A stretch of 64,000 nucleotides of DNA from Microthrixaceae bacterium (lineage in GTDB: Bacteria; Actinomycetota; Acidimicrobiia; Acidimicrobiales; Poriferisodalaceae): NCBI GenBank assembly GCA_011523825.1, contig WTFX01000015.1, positions 99,442 through 163,441 of the forward strand. The letters are read 5' to 3'. The translations under genes were made by a program, and so were the position numbers. Shown here piece after piece: positions 15,623 to 24,126 of the stretch (its first letter is position 1; the number at the start of each line of letters is the position of its first letter). The notes under the pieces were generated by a model. That model ran no database searches and was not told where the DNA came from. It saw only the letters and a list, made by a program, of their open reading frames with translations.

Positions 15623-18155
15623 CGAGCGATTCGAGCGGGATGAGCTTGCGATCGGTGGCGTTGTCGGTCGGGCGCAGCACACGGCTGCGGACCTCGGGAG
15701 CGCCGTCGGCGTTCTGGTAGCCGGTGAGCCGCTGGCGGGTGCGCCGACCCATGGGCTCCGCAAGGTCGCGGAAGTCCTGCTCGGTGAGGCCCTGGCCGTG
15801 CTGGGCGCCCGCGGCGCGCGAGATGTTCTCGTCCATCAGCGTCCCGCCCAGGTCGTTGGCACCCGCCCGCAGGATCTGCTGCGCTCCGGGCGGACCGATC
15901 TTCACCCACGACACCTGCACGTTGTCGATGAGCCCCCGGTAGGCGATGCGGGGCACGGCGTGCATCAGCAGCGTCTCGCGGAACGTCGGGCCCCGACGGG
16001 CTCCCTTGCGCAGGTAGATGGGGCTGGCCATGTGCACGAACGGCAGCGGGACCCATTCGGTGAACCCGCCTGTTCGTTTCTGCAGCTCGCGGGTGGCCAC
16101 GATGTGGTTCGCCCAGCTCTCCGGCTGCTCGATCGATCCGAACATGATGGTGATGTTCGAATGCAGGCCCACGGCGTGCGCCGCTTCGTGGCACTCGAGC
16201 CACTCGGCGGTGTTGATCTTGTCGGGGCACAGCACCGCCCGCACCGAATCGTCAAGGATCTCCGCCGCGGTGCCCGGCAGCGATTTCAGCCCCGCTTCCT
16301 TCAACCGCATGAGGTAATCGACGAGCGACTCGTCGAGCCGCTTGGCGCCCTCGATGACCTCGAGGGCCGTGAACCCGTGCAGGTGTATGTCGGGCACGAC
16401 ATCGTGGATGGCCCGGCAGACATCGATGTAGTAGTCGCCGTCGAAGCTGGGGTGGATGCCGCCCTGGAGGGTCACCTCGGTGGCGCCCAGCTCGGCGGCC
16501 TCGATCACCCGCTCCTGGATGTCGGCCAGTGTCAGCATGTAGGGCGTGCCCCGCAGATTCAGCGACAGGGGCCCCTTGGAGAAACCGCAGAACTTGCACT
16601 TGAACGTGCAGACGTTCGTGTAGTTGATGTTGCGGTTGTGCACCCAGGTCACGATGTCGCCCACGGCCTCGCGACGCAGCTCGTCGGCCACCTCGCCGAT
16701 GGCGACCACCTCGGGACCGCGTGCGGAGAACAGCGTGACGATCTCCTCGTGGCCGACCTGCTGGCCGGCCATCACGCCGTCGAGAACTTCCCGCACGGCC
16801 CCGCGGGCGTACGAGCGGCCGTCCATGATGTTCATGGGCAGGTGACCGGCGCCGCCTGAGTACCACTGGGTGGAGTTCTCGTCCGCGACCAGCACATCTG
16901 CACCGGAGCCGGCGTCGAGATTTTCCATCGTCCGCTCGGGCATCTGGCTGCCGGGGTCGTCACGGCCGAGGCCCTCGGCATCGGAGCGGTCCATTACCGG
17001 GAAACGATTGGTCTCGGCCAGCCAGCGCTCGGGCTGCAGCACGAACTCCGGATAGATCGTGAGCCGGGGCGCGAGCGTGAACTCGCGTCCCTCGGTGACT
17101 TCCCGCAGGCGATCGAGTGCCGGCCACGGACGCTCGGGGTTGACATGGTCGGCAGTGATCGGCGAGACGCCTCCCCAGTCGTCGATGCCGCAATCGAGCA
17201 GCCCGCCGAAGTCCTCCGTGAGGTTCGGCGGGGCCTGCAGGTGGATGTCGGCGGGCAGGATCAGCCGTGCCAGCGCGATGGCCTGCGCGTACTCGTCCGG
17301 CGGGCACGCGGGCATGTTGTGCATCGACGTGCCCGCCTTGGGCAGGAAGTTCTGCACGATCACTTCCTGGATGTGGCCCCAGCGAGCATGGTTCGCTGCG
17401 ATGGCCTCGAGCGCTGCCAGCCGGTCGGCGAGCGACTCGCCGATGCCCACGAGGATCCCTGTGGTGTAGGGGATGGCGAGTTCGCCGGCGGCTTCGAGCG
17501 TGGCCAGCCGTCGAGCCGGTTCCTTGTCCGGCGACCCCCGGTGGCAGTCGAGCTGCGGATTCAGCGACTCCAGCATCATCCCCTGGCTGGGCGACACGTC
17601 GCGCAGCGCCGCCAGCTCGCTCGCGGTCATGGCGCCCGGGTTGGCATGGGGGAGCAGCCCGGTTTCGTCGCGCACGAGACGGCACATCTCGACCAGGTAG
17701 TGGACGGTGGAATCCCAGCCGTGCTCTGCCAGCCAGTCAGCCGCTGCGGGGTAGCGCAGCTCGGGGCGCTCGCCCAAGGTGAACAGGGCCTCGTGGCAAC
17801 CCGCCCGGGCGCCGCTGGCAGCGATCTCCAGCACCTGCTCCGGCGTCAAGTACGGCGAGTCGAGCCGGGCGGGGGGCTGAGCGAACGTGCAATAGCCGCA
17901 CTTGTCGCGGCACAGCATGGTCAGCGGGATGAACACCTTCGGGCTGTAGGTGACGCGCGTTCCGAAAGCACGGTCGCGCACTTCGGCGGCGCGCTCGGCC
18001 AGCTCGGCCAGCGGCAGGGCGGCGAGCGCCAAGGATGCCGCCGTCGGCTGTGGCGCCACGGCGGTGCCGTTGGTGGGCGCGCCGTTGGCCGCCGGGTCAT
18101 TGGCCGGATCGGCTGATGCGCCCTCGGCGCGGTGCGACGGTTCCATGATGGTCAC
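15609..18155 (-). CDS. fbiC: FO synthase, fused CofG-CofH
   Basis: An 848-residue double radical-SAM enzyme making FO (7,8-didemethyl-8-hydroxy-5-deazariboflavin), the chromophore of F420, from tyrosine and 5-amino-6-ribitylaminouracil. The CofG half carries CRDKCGYC (Cys82, 86, 89) and the CofH half CTFKCKFC (about residue 520). The fused arrangement is typical of Actinobacteria; archaea and cyanobacteria split it. The first 45 residues are an Ala/Pro-rich extension. GTG at 18155 overlaps the HxlR stop by four bases; ATG at 18146 is an alternative. Likely co-regulated with HxlR through the inverted repeat at 18706. Confidence 0.95.
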   Translation of the reverse strand: MTIMEPSHRAEGASADPANDPAANGAPTNGTAVAPQPTAASLALAALPLAELAERAAEVRDRAFGTRVTYSPKVFIPLTMLCRDKCGYCTFAQPPARLDSPYLTPEQVLEIAASGARAGCHEALFTLGERPELRYPAAADWLAEHGWDSTVHYLVEMCRLVRDETGLLPHANPGAMTASELAALRDVSPSQGMMLESLNPQLDCHRGSPDKEPARRLATLEAAGELAIPYTTGILVGIGESLADRLAALEAIAANHARWGHIQEVIVQNFLPKAGTSMHNMPACPPDEYAQAIALARLILPADIHLQAPPNLTEDFGGLLDCGIDDWGGVSPITADHVNPERPWPALDRLREVTEGREFTLAPRLTIYPEFVLQPERWLAETNRFPVMDRSDAEGLGRDDPGSQMPERTMENLDAGSGADVLVADENSTQWYSGGAGHLPMNIMDGRSYARGAVREVLDGVMAGQQVGHEEIVTLFSARGPEVVAIGEVADELRREAVGDIVTWVHNRNINYTNVCTFKCKFCGFSKGPLSLNLRGTPYMLTLADIQERVIEAAELGATEVTLQGGIHPSFDGDYYIDVCRAIHDVVPDIHLHGFTALEVIEGAKRLDESLVDYLMRLKEAGLKSLPGTAAEILDDSVRAVLCPDKINTAEWLECHEAAHAVGLHSNITIMFGSIEQPESWANHIVATRELQKRTGGFTEWVPLPFVHMASPIYLRKGARRGPTFRETLLMHAVPRIAYRGLIDNVQVSWVKIGPPGAQQILRAGANDLGGTLMDENISRAAGAQHGQGLTEQDFRDLAEPMGRRTRQRLTGYQNADGAPEVRSRVLRPTDNATDRKLIPLESLGSRV

Positions 18156-18688
18156 AGGGCCCCTCCGTTCGTGGGCTGCTGTTGGAAGGCTGGGGACGTG
18201 CCGGCAGCGACGAGTTCGCCGCTAGGCGGACGAGTGGGCGACGTGTCGCCGTGGCCGGACAGGCTGCGAATGCGTGTGGGGCTGACGGGCTCGTCGCACT
18301 CGGGGCAACGGGTGGCGATCTCCAGCGGCGTGCCGCAGTCGGCATGCACCAGGACGGTCGGCGCGTCGCCGTCGTGGCACCAGCGGTCACCCCAGGCCAT
18401 CAGCGCGAGCAGGCTGTTCGACAGGTCGAGGCCCTTGGGAGTCAAGACGTAGTCGTAGCGGACGGGCCGATGCTGGTACGGCACCTTGGACACCACGCCG
18501 GCGTCGGTCAGGCGACTGAGCCGATCGGCGAGCATGTTGCGCGCGATGCCCAAGTCATGCTGCATGGCGCTGAACCGGCGCACGCCGCGGAACAGGTCAC
18601 GCAGGATGAGCAGCGTCCAGCGATCGCCCACGATGTCGAGGGTTGCCTGGATGGAGCAGCTGGACTGGCCCGTCGTAGTGGACTTCAC
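18152..18688 (-). CDS. HxlR-family transcriptional regulator
   Basis: A 178-residue winged-helix regulator. The HxlR core is plain: CSIQATLDIVGDRWTLLILRDLF, then GIARNMLADRLSRL (recognition region) and YDYVLTPKGLDL. The C-terminal part has HADCG and CPECDEP, a Cys-rich segment that may bind zinc, followed by a disordered tail. Cys11 precedes the core, as in redox-sensing HxlR proteins such as YodB, but a redox role is only possible. It overlaps fbiC (GTGA), so it is probably co-transcribed, and a 27-bp dyad lies directly upstream. Confidence 0.88.
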   Translation of the reverse strand: MKSTTTGQSSCSIQATLDIVGDRWTLLILRDLFRGVRRFSAMQHDLGIARNMLADRLSRLTDAGVVSKVPYQHRPVRYDYVLTPKGLDLSNSLLALMAWGDRWCHDGDAPTVLVHADCGTPLEIATRCPECDEPVSPTRIRSLSGHGDTSPTRPPSGELVAAGTSPAFQQQPTNGGAL

Positions 18689-18705
18689 GGCCGCGCACCC
18701 TAGAG

Positions 18706-18732
18706 GAGTCAGTTTCGGTTTGCAACTGACTC
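18706..18732. promoter_or_regulatory. Perfect inverted repeat upstream of the HxlR gene, candidate operator
   Basis: GAGTCAGTT (18706-18714) and its exact complement AACTGACTC (18724-18732) flank a 9-nt spacer. The dyad starts 18 bp upstream of the HxlR start codon and lies between it and the transaldolase stop. Position and symmetry fit an autoregulatory site for a dimeric winged-helix protein. A terminator for tal is the alternative, but no T-rich run follows on the minus strand. Confidence 0.5.
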
Positions 18733-18756
18733 AGCCAGCAAACTCCGGGCGAGTCG

Positions 18757-19890
18757 TCAGACGAGCGAGTCAGCTTTCGTCTGCAGCGACACCAGCAGCT
18801 CATCGAAGCTCTTGGTGAAGGCTGCGACGCCTTGCGCCTCAAGCGTGTCGGCGACGCCGTCGAGGTCAATGCCGTGCGCCTGGACGGCATCGAGCACGTA
18901 GTTGGCCGCGACCTGGTCGGCGTCGACGGTGCGACGCAGTTTTCCGTGGTCGCAAAAGGCGGCCAGGGTGTCGTCGGGCATGGTGTTGACGGTGTGTGGG
19001 CCGATGAGCTCGTCGACATACAGCGTGTCGGGATAGGCCGGGTTCTTCGTGCTGGTCGATGCCCACAGCGGGCGCTGCACCTGGGCCCCAAGCGCTGCGA
19101 GGCGTTCCCAGCGGGGCCCGCTGAAGATCTCGCCGAAGCGACCGTAGGCGGCTTGGGCTTGTGCCACGGCGGTGCGCCCCCGCAAGCCCAGTGCGCTGGG
19201 GGTGCCCACCGCATCGAGCCGGTGGTCGACCTCGGTGTCGGTGCGGCTCACGAAGAACGAGGCCACGCTGGCCACGCCTGACAGGTCGGCGACACCGGCG
19301 GCGACCCGATCCTCGAGACCCTTCAGGTAGGACTCAGCAACTTGCTCGTAGCGGGCCACCGAGAAGATGAGCGTCACGTTGATGCTGCGACCCTCGGCGA
19401 TCATCTGGCGAATGGCGCCGAGACCCTCGAGGGTGCCGGGGATCTTCACCATCAGGTTCGGTCGTGCGATGGCTTCGTGCAGCTCCCGGGCCGCTTCGGT
19501 GGTAGCCGCCTCGTCGTGCGCGAGCGACGGGTCCACCTCGACCGACACGAACCCGTCGGTGCCGCCCGACGTCCCATGCACCCCTTCGAGCGCCTGCAGG
19601 GCGCCCCGGATATCGCTGGTGACCAGTTGCCAATACGCGTCGTCGACCGACGTGCCGCCGCACACGAGGTCGCCGAACTGCTCGTCATAGTCGGGCGACG
19701 ACTCGATGGCCTTCTGGAAGATCGACGGGTTCGACGTGAGGCCGCGGATGCCTCGTTCGACCCAGGCATCCAGCTCGCCGCCGGTGATCCAGCCCCGGCG
19801 GAGATTGTCGAGCCACGGGCTCTGCCCGCACTCGGAATACAGCCCTTCCAGGCGCCCGTTGGTCGTGCTGCCGTTGCCGCCGTCGGTCAT
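18757..19890 (-). CDS. tal: Transaldolase
   Basis: A 377-residue transaldolase of the longer actinobacterial type, exchanging dihydroxyacetone units between sugar phosphates in the non-oxidative pentose phosphate pathway. The Schiff-base lysine is K149 in NLMVKIPGT; GLTSNPSIF near residue 50 and SINVTLIFSV are family signatures, as is STSTKNPAYPD near 275. It follows transketolase by 34 bp on the same strand, a normal tkt-tal pair. Confidence 0.94.
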   Translation of the reverse strand: MTDGGNGSTTNGRLEGLYSECGQSPWLDNLRRGWITGGELDAWVERGIRGLTSNPSIFQKAIESSPDYDEQFGDLVCGGTSVDDAYWQLVTSDIRGALQALEGVHGTSGGTDGFVSVEVDPSLAHDEAATTEAARELHEAIARPNLMVKIPGTLEGLGAIRQMIAEGRSINVTLIFSVARYEQVAESYLKGLEDRVAAGVADLSGVASVASFFVSRTDTEVDHRLDAVGTPSALGLRGRTAVAQAQAAYGRFGEIFSGPRWERLAALGAQVQRPLWASTSTKNPAYPDTLYVDELIGPHTVNTMPDDTLAAFCDHGKLRRTVDADQVAANYVLDAVQAHGIDLDGVADTLEAQGVAAFTKSFDELLVSLQTKADSLV

Positions 19891-19924
19891 GGAGATCTTC
19901 CCGTGCGCGTTCCTGCTGCTGTGT

Positions 19925-21874
19925 CTACAGCAGCGCGCGGGCCGCGTCGGCGATGGCCGGTGCGGTGAAGCCGAAATGGTCCATGAGATCGCCGCCCGGC
20001 GCGCTCGCGCCGAACCGGTTCATGGTGACGGTGGCGTCTGCGTAGCGGTCCCAGCCCATCGCGGAGGCTGCCTCCACGCCGAGCACCGGGATGCCCGGGG
20101 GGAACACAGCGGCTCGATAGTCGGCATCCTGGGCCTCGAAGAGATCCCAGCTCGGCATCGACACCACCGAGCTAGCGATGCCCTCCGCAGCGAGCAGTGC
20201 GGCGGCGGCTGTGCAGCACTGCACCTCGCTGCCGGTGCCCGCCAGGATGACCGCCGGCGCCGGCGTGTCGATCAAGACGTAGGCGCCCAGTGCGACCTGC
20301 GACGGGCGGTCGGTGCCATCGAGCACGGGGACGTTCTGGCGCGTCAGCACCAGCGCAGTGGGGCCATCACGCTCGACTGCGATCTGCCACGCCTGACAGG
20401 TCTCGTTGGCGTCGGCGGGCCTGATCACGCACAGTCCCGGGATCGCGCGCAGGGAGGCGACGTGCTCGACCGGCTGGTGGGTCGGCCCGTCCTCGCCCAC
20501 GCCGATGGAGTCATGCGTCCACACGAAGACGGTCTTGGCGCCGCTCAGGGCCGCCAGTCGCACCGCGGGGCGCATGTAGTCGCTGAAGACCAGGAAGGTG
20601 CCGACCACCGGCAGCACACCGCCGTGCAATGCCATGCCGTTGGCGATCCCCCCCATGGCATGCTCGCGGACGCCGAAGTAGAGCTTGCGCCCGTCAGGAC
20701 TGGCGGCCGACAGCACCTCGGCGGTCACGTTGGTGCCGGTGTTGCCGGTCAGGTCGGCGCCGCCGCTGATGAGGGAAGGCACCGTGTCGAGCGATGCGTC
20801 GAGCACGCGATTGGCGGCGACCCGGGTCGCCATCTGGATGCCGGCCTCGAAGGTCGGGAGATCGGACAGCTCGCCCCGCACGGCACCGGCCGACCACAGC
20901 GCGTCGAGCCAGTCGCGATCGTGGCCGCTGGCCGCGAGCCGCGCCTCCCATTCGAGGCGCTCGGCGGCCCCAAGTGCACCGGCGGACCGGTAGGCCTGCA
21001 CCACGTCGTCGTCGACCACGAACGCCGCTTCGGGATCCATGCCCATCGCCCGTTTGGCCGCAGCGATCTCGTCGGCATCGGTGATGGCGCCATGAGCAGC
21101 TGAGGTGTCCGACGCCGTGGGCATGGGGTAGCCGATATGGCTGCGGACGATGATCATCGAGGGACGGTCGCTGACCAGCGTCGCCTCGCGCAACGCCCGC
21201 TCGAGCGTGTCGGTGTCTTCAGCGGCCTCGCCGAGATCGGCGACGTGCCAGCCGTACGCCTCAAAGCGACGAGCGGCGTCGTCGCTGAGCGCCAAGTCGG
21301 TGGTGCCATCGATCGTGATGCGGTTGTCGTCATAGACGGCAACCAGGCGGCCGAGCTGCTGGTGGCCGGCGAGCGATGCCGCCTCGTGGCTGATGCCTTC
21401 CATCAGGTCGCCATCGCTGACGATCACGAACGTGCGATGGTCCACCAGGTCCGCGCCCAGGCGCGAACGCAGGCCGCGCTCGGCCAGCGCCATGCCCACG
21501 GCGTTGGCAAAGCCCTGTCCCAAAGGCCCAGTGGTGACTTCCACGCCGGGCGTGAGGCCGTGTTCGGGGTGACCGGGCGTGATCGATCCAAGCTGGCGGA
21601 AGTCTCGGATGTCATCGAGCGTGACTCCATAACCCACCAGGTGCGCCATGGCGTAGACGAGCATCGAGGCGTGGCCGGCCGACAGGATGAACCGGTCGCG
21701 GTCGGGCCAGCCCGGCTCGGCTGCGTCGTAGCGCATCATGCGGGTGAACAGCACGTGCGCCAGCGGCGCCAGCGCCATCGCCGTGCCGGTATGGCCGCTG
21801 CGGGCACGCACAACGGCATCCATCGCCAGTGCCCGGACGGTGTTGATCTGCCTTGCTTCGAGGTCGGTGTTCAT
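19925..21874 (-). CDS. tkt: Transketolase
   Basis: A 649-residue thiamine-diphosphate enzyme transferring two-carbon units in the pentose phosphate pathway. Visible are SGHTGTAMALAPLAHVLF (N-terminal substrate site), TTGPLGQG, the ThDP signature SDGDLMEGISHEA to DDNRITIDG, and in the pyrimidine domain GVREHAMGG and WTHDSIGVGEDGPTHQP. The expected HSGHPG reads RSGHTG here. The start is ATG at 21874; a longer in-frame extension upstream is antisense-like noise overlapping the FIST gene. It sits 13 bp after FIST. Confidence 0.95.
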   Translation of the reverse strand: MNTDLEARQINTVRALAMDAVVRARSGHTGTAMALAPLAHVLFTRMMRYDAAEPGWPDRDRFILSAGHASMLVYAMAHLVGYGVTLDDIRDFRQLGSITPGHPEHGLTPGVEVTTGPLGQGFANAVGMALAERGLRSRLGADLVDHRTFVIVSDGDLMEGISHEAASLAGHQQLGRLVAVYDDNRITIDGTTDLALSDDAARRFEAYGWHVADLGEAAEDTDTLERALREATLVSDRPSMIIVRSHIGYPMPTASDTSAAHGAITDADEIAAAKRAMGMDPEAAFVVDDDVVQAYRSAGALGAAERLEWEARLAASGHDRDWLDALWSAGAVRGELSDLPTFEAGIQMATRVAANRVLDASLDTVPSLISGGADLTGNTGTNVTAEVLSAASPDGRKLYFGVREHAMGGIANGMALHGGVLPVVGTFLVFSDYMRPAVRLAALSGAKTVFVWTHDSIGVGEDGPTHQPVEHVASLRAIPGLCVIRPADANETCQAWQIAVERDGPTALVLTRQNVPVLDGTDRPSQVALGAYVLIDTPAPAVILAGTGSEVQCCTAAAALLAAEGIASSVVSMPSWDLFEAQDADYRAAVFPPGIPVLGVEAASAMGWDRYADATVTMNRFGASAPGGDLMDHFGFTAPAIADAARALL

Positions 21875-21887
21875 GACGCTCGGCTCA

Positions 21888-23060
21888 TCATTGCCCATCG
21901 GCGTCGGAGAACAGCGCCATCGAGGCGGTGAAACCGTGCACGTACGAGCGGCTGCCGACGGGTCCGATCTCGCCGGCGCAGAACATGCCGGCCACCTCGG
22001 CCGAGGTGTGGTCCACGAGGGCAGCCGCGTCGTGATGGGGGGCATCGAACAGGTGGGTGCCCCGGCCGTTGCAGGTGAACAGCAGGGCGCCTTCGGTCTG
22101 CTGAGAGTGCGCGAGAGCGGCGCGCAGGTCTTCGTCGGCGGTGTGCGCGTCGCGCACATGAAACTGCACGGTCGCCCCGATAGGTGCCTCGTCGCCGATG
22201 GCGATGGCGCCGCTGTCACGGTCTGCGCCGAGCACACCGCGTATCAGGAAGTCGCCGCGCTGGAAGTCGATCTTGCGCTCGTCGGTTACCCGGCCCACAT
22301 GCAGTCCACGCTGCACGAGGCGCTGGTCGGCAGGGTCGAGCTTGGAGAACATCTGCTGCAGCCGCTCGAACGGCGGCATGCCCCCGAGCGACCTCACCAC
22401 GTTGCCCTCGGCCTCGGTGATGATGTAGGGCTGGCCGATCGGTCGGCATCCTTGGGAGACCAGGTGCGTCACGTTCGCGCTGCCGCCCACGATCAGGGCC
22501 GCAGCGCCGGCGCGGTGCACGCTGCCGTCCACCACGATGCGGTTGCCGCCCGGCATGGGTGCCCCCGACGACAGCCCGCCCAGCACGCTCACATTGGGCC
22601 AGAGCTCGGCCCAGTGCCCGAGCGCAGCATCGACGGGGTAGGAGTACGGGTCGGCCAGCACGACCATTGAGAGGTTGCCGGCAGTGTGCACTTCGTCGAG
22701 CGCGGCGGCGAGCGCTTCGTCGTCGGCCGTCGGATCGGGTACCCCGCCCAGCCGCACGGCGCGCGCCCGCGGCGCTTCGGTATCGCCCAGGCTTCCCACC
22801 CACAGCACGGCAGCGGTCTCTTCTTCGATCTCGCGCTCGCCCGCAGCTACCGAGACTGCGGTGGTGCCGATGAATGCCGCGGGGTTGAGCAACTCGACCA
22901 CTGCCGCTGCGATCTCGTCGGTGTTGCCCACGTGCTCACCCGATGTGAAGAGCACGGCGATATCGGGTTGCACTCCCAGCGTCTCGAGCACCCGTCCCAC
23001 GATCTCGCCGGTCGCTATGCCGGGATCGGCGTGCTGGGAGAGACCGACGGTGAAAGGCAT
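21888..23060 (-). CDS. FIST N- and C-domain protein
   Basis: A 390-residue FIST protein. FIST proteins are predicted sensory modules for small ligands such as amino acids, often coupled to signalling domains. The N-terminal domain covers about 25-215 (FIGTTAVSVAAG, VSVLGGLSSG, GAAALIVGG) and the C-terminal one about 220-370 (GCRPIGQPYIITEAEGN, LLFTCNGRGTHLF, GMFCAGEIGPVG). No output domain is attached, so it acts alone or with a partner. It precedes tkt by 13 bp and follows a small gene by 15 bp. Confidence 0.85.
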   Translation of the reverse strand: MPFTVGLSQHADPGIATGEIVGRVLETLGVQPDIAVLFTSGEHVGNTDEIAAAVVELLNPAAFIGTTAVSVAAGEREIEEETAAVLWVGSLGDTEAPRARAVRLGGVPDPTADDEALAAALDEVHTAGNLSMVVLADPYSYPVDAALGHWAELWPNVSVLGGLSSGAPMPGGNRIVVDGSVHRAGAAALIVGGSANVTHLVSQGCRPIGQPYIITEAEGNVVRSLGGMPPFERLQQMFSKLDPADQRLVQRGLHVGRVTDERKIDFQRGDFLIRGVLGADRDSGAIAIGDEAPIGATVQFHVRDAHTADEDLRAALAHSQQTEGALLFTCNGRGTHLFDAPHHDAAALVDHTSAEVAGMFCAGEIGPVGSRSYVHGFTASMALFSDADGQ

Positions 23061-23075
23061 GCGAGCCCGGCCCGC

Positions 23076-23534
23076 CTAGCCGTCCTGCTGTGCGGGCGTG
23101 CCGGTCCAGCCGCCCGTGGCCGGCCCCGCAGCCGACTCTGCTGCCGACTGGGCGGGTTCGTCGGCGGGCGGGTTCATGGTGAGGGGAACCACGAGCACGT
23201 CGCCCTGGTCGATGCGGCAGTGGGCCTCGATCGTCGACGGCTCGTCGAAAGTGAGCTCAGCCTGTACGAGGTTGTAGCCGAACTTGCCGGGTTCGACGCT
23301 GAGCGGTTGCACGTTTCGCGCTACCTGCTCGTCGTCGCGCATGAACCTCACTTCCAGCGCTGCCAATCCGGTGTGCGAGGTGGGGCAGCGCACGAGCACG
23401 AGCATGTGCGGCGTGATCGTCACCGGGAACGGCCCGGGAGCCGCCATCGAGAAGTGAACGCCGCCCAGATCGATGCGAGCCGCGCCGCCCGCGGCCTGGC
23501 GCATGTCGAAGTGCTCGATGAACAGCGCGGACAT
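23076..23534 (-). CDS. Hypothetical protein, DUF6941-like
   Basis: A 152-residue protein whose layout (ITPHMLVLVRCPTSHTG, LEVRFMRDD, GKFGYNLVQAELTFDEP) resembles small beta-rich DUF6941-type proteins of unknown function. The C-terminal 30 residues are Ala/Pro/Gly-rich and probably disordered. No signal peptide. ATG at 23534 is the first start giving the full conserved-looking core. First gene of the minus-strand run FIST-tkt-tal. Confidence 0.5.
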   Translation of the reverse strand: MSALFIEHFDMRQAAGGAARIDLGGVHFSMAAPGPFPVTITPHMLVLVRCPTSHTGLAALEVRFMRDDEQVARNVQPLSVEPGKFGYNLVQAELTFDEPSTIEAHCRIDQGDVLVVPLTMNPPADEPAQSAAESAAGPATGGWTGTPAQQDG

Positions 23535-23635
23535 GATCTGCACGCTGTGGATCGTAGGCGTGCGGCACACCTGACAGGCGAACGCATTTCGGCACGCCGC
23601 TCGGGCGCGGGGCTCCTTCTCGTAGATTGCCGGGC

Positions 23636-24091
23636 ATGGCAAACAGCGAGAAGTTCGACGGCGAGTACGGACCCAGCACTTGGGACTGGGTGAAGGAGCA
23701 GGCCGATGCATACGAGGCCTCTTCAGGCACGGAGGCCAACACGCTGCGCGATACCGGGCTGCCGATCATCGTGATGACCACCGTCGGGCACCGCACCGGC
23801 CTGGTGCGCAAGGTTCCGCTGATGCGTGTCGAGCACGAGGGCGAGTACGCGATCGTCGGTTCCAAGGGCGGAGCGCCGGCGCATCCGGGCTGGTACCACA
23901 ACCTCATGGCCGATTCGACCGTGCTGATCCAGGACGGCCCCGAGCCGTTCGAGACGACCGTGCGACTCGTCAGCGGGGCCGAGCGCGAGCAGTGGTGGGA
24001 GCGGTGCGTCGAGGCCTTCCCGCCCTATGCGGAGTACCAGGCCAAGACAGATCGCGAGATCCCGGTCTTCATCTCGGCCCGCTCCGACTGA
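23636..24091 (+). CDS. Deazaflavin (F420)-dependent nitroreductase-family protein
   Basis: A 151-residue split-beta-barrel protein of the Ddn (DUF385) family, which uses F420H2 to reduce substrates such as quinones and nitro compounds. The F420-binding pattern is clear: TTVGHRTGLVRKVPLMRVE, then AIVGSKGGAPAHPGWYHNL, typical of Ddn homologues. Its cofactor would come from the pathway started by fbiC in the same window. Divergent from the DUF6941-like gene across about 100 bp. Confidence 0.85.
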   Translation: MANSEKFDGEYGPSTWDWVKEQADAYEASSGTEANTLRDTGLPIIVMTTVGHRTGLVRKVPLMRVEHEGEYAIVGSKGGAPAHPGWYHNLMADSTVLIQDGPEPFETTVRLVSGAEREQWWERCVEAFPPYAEYQAKTDREIPVFISARSD

Positions 24092-24126
24092 TCAAGCAGG
24101 CTGATCCGGCAGCCAAGGCCGCCAGA

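Noticed and set aside
18706..18732. Rho-independent terminator for transaldolase
   Set aside because: Symmetry is good, but there is no T-rich run on the minus strand and the site is right at the HxlR start; operator is the better reading, though both could hold.
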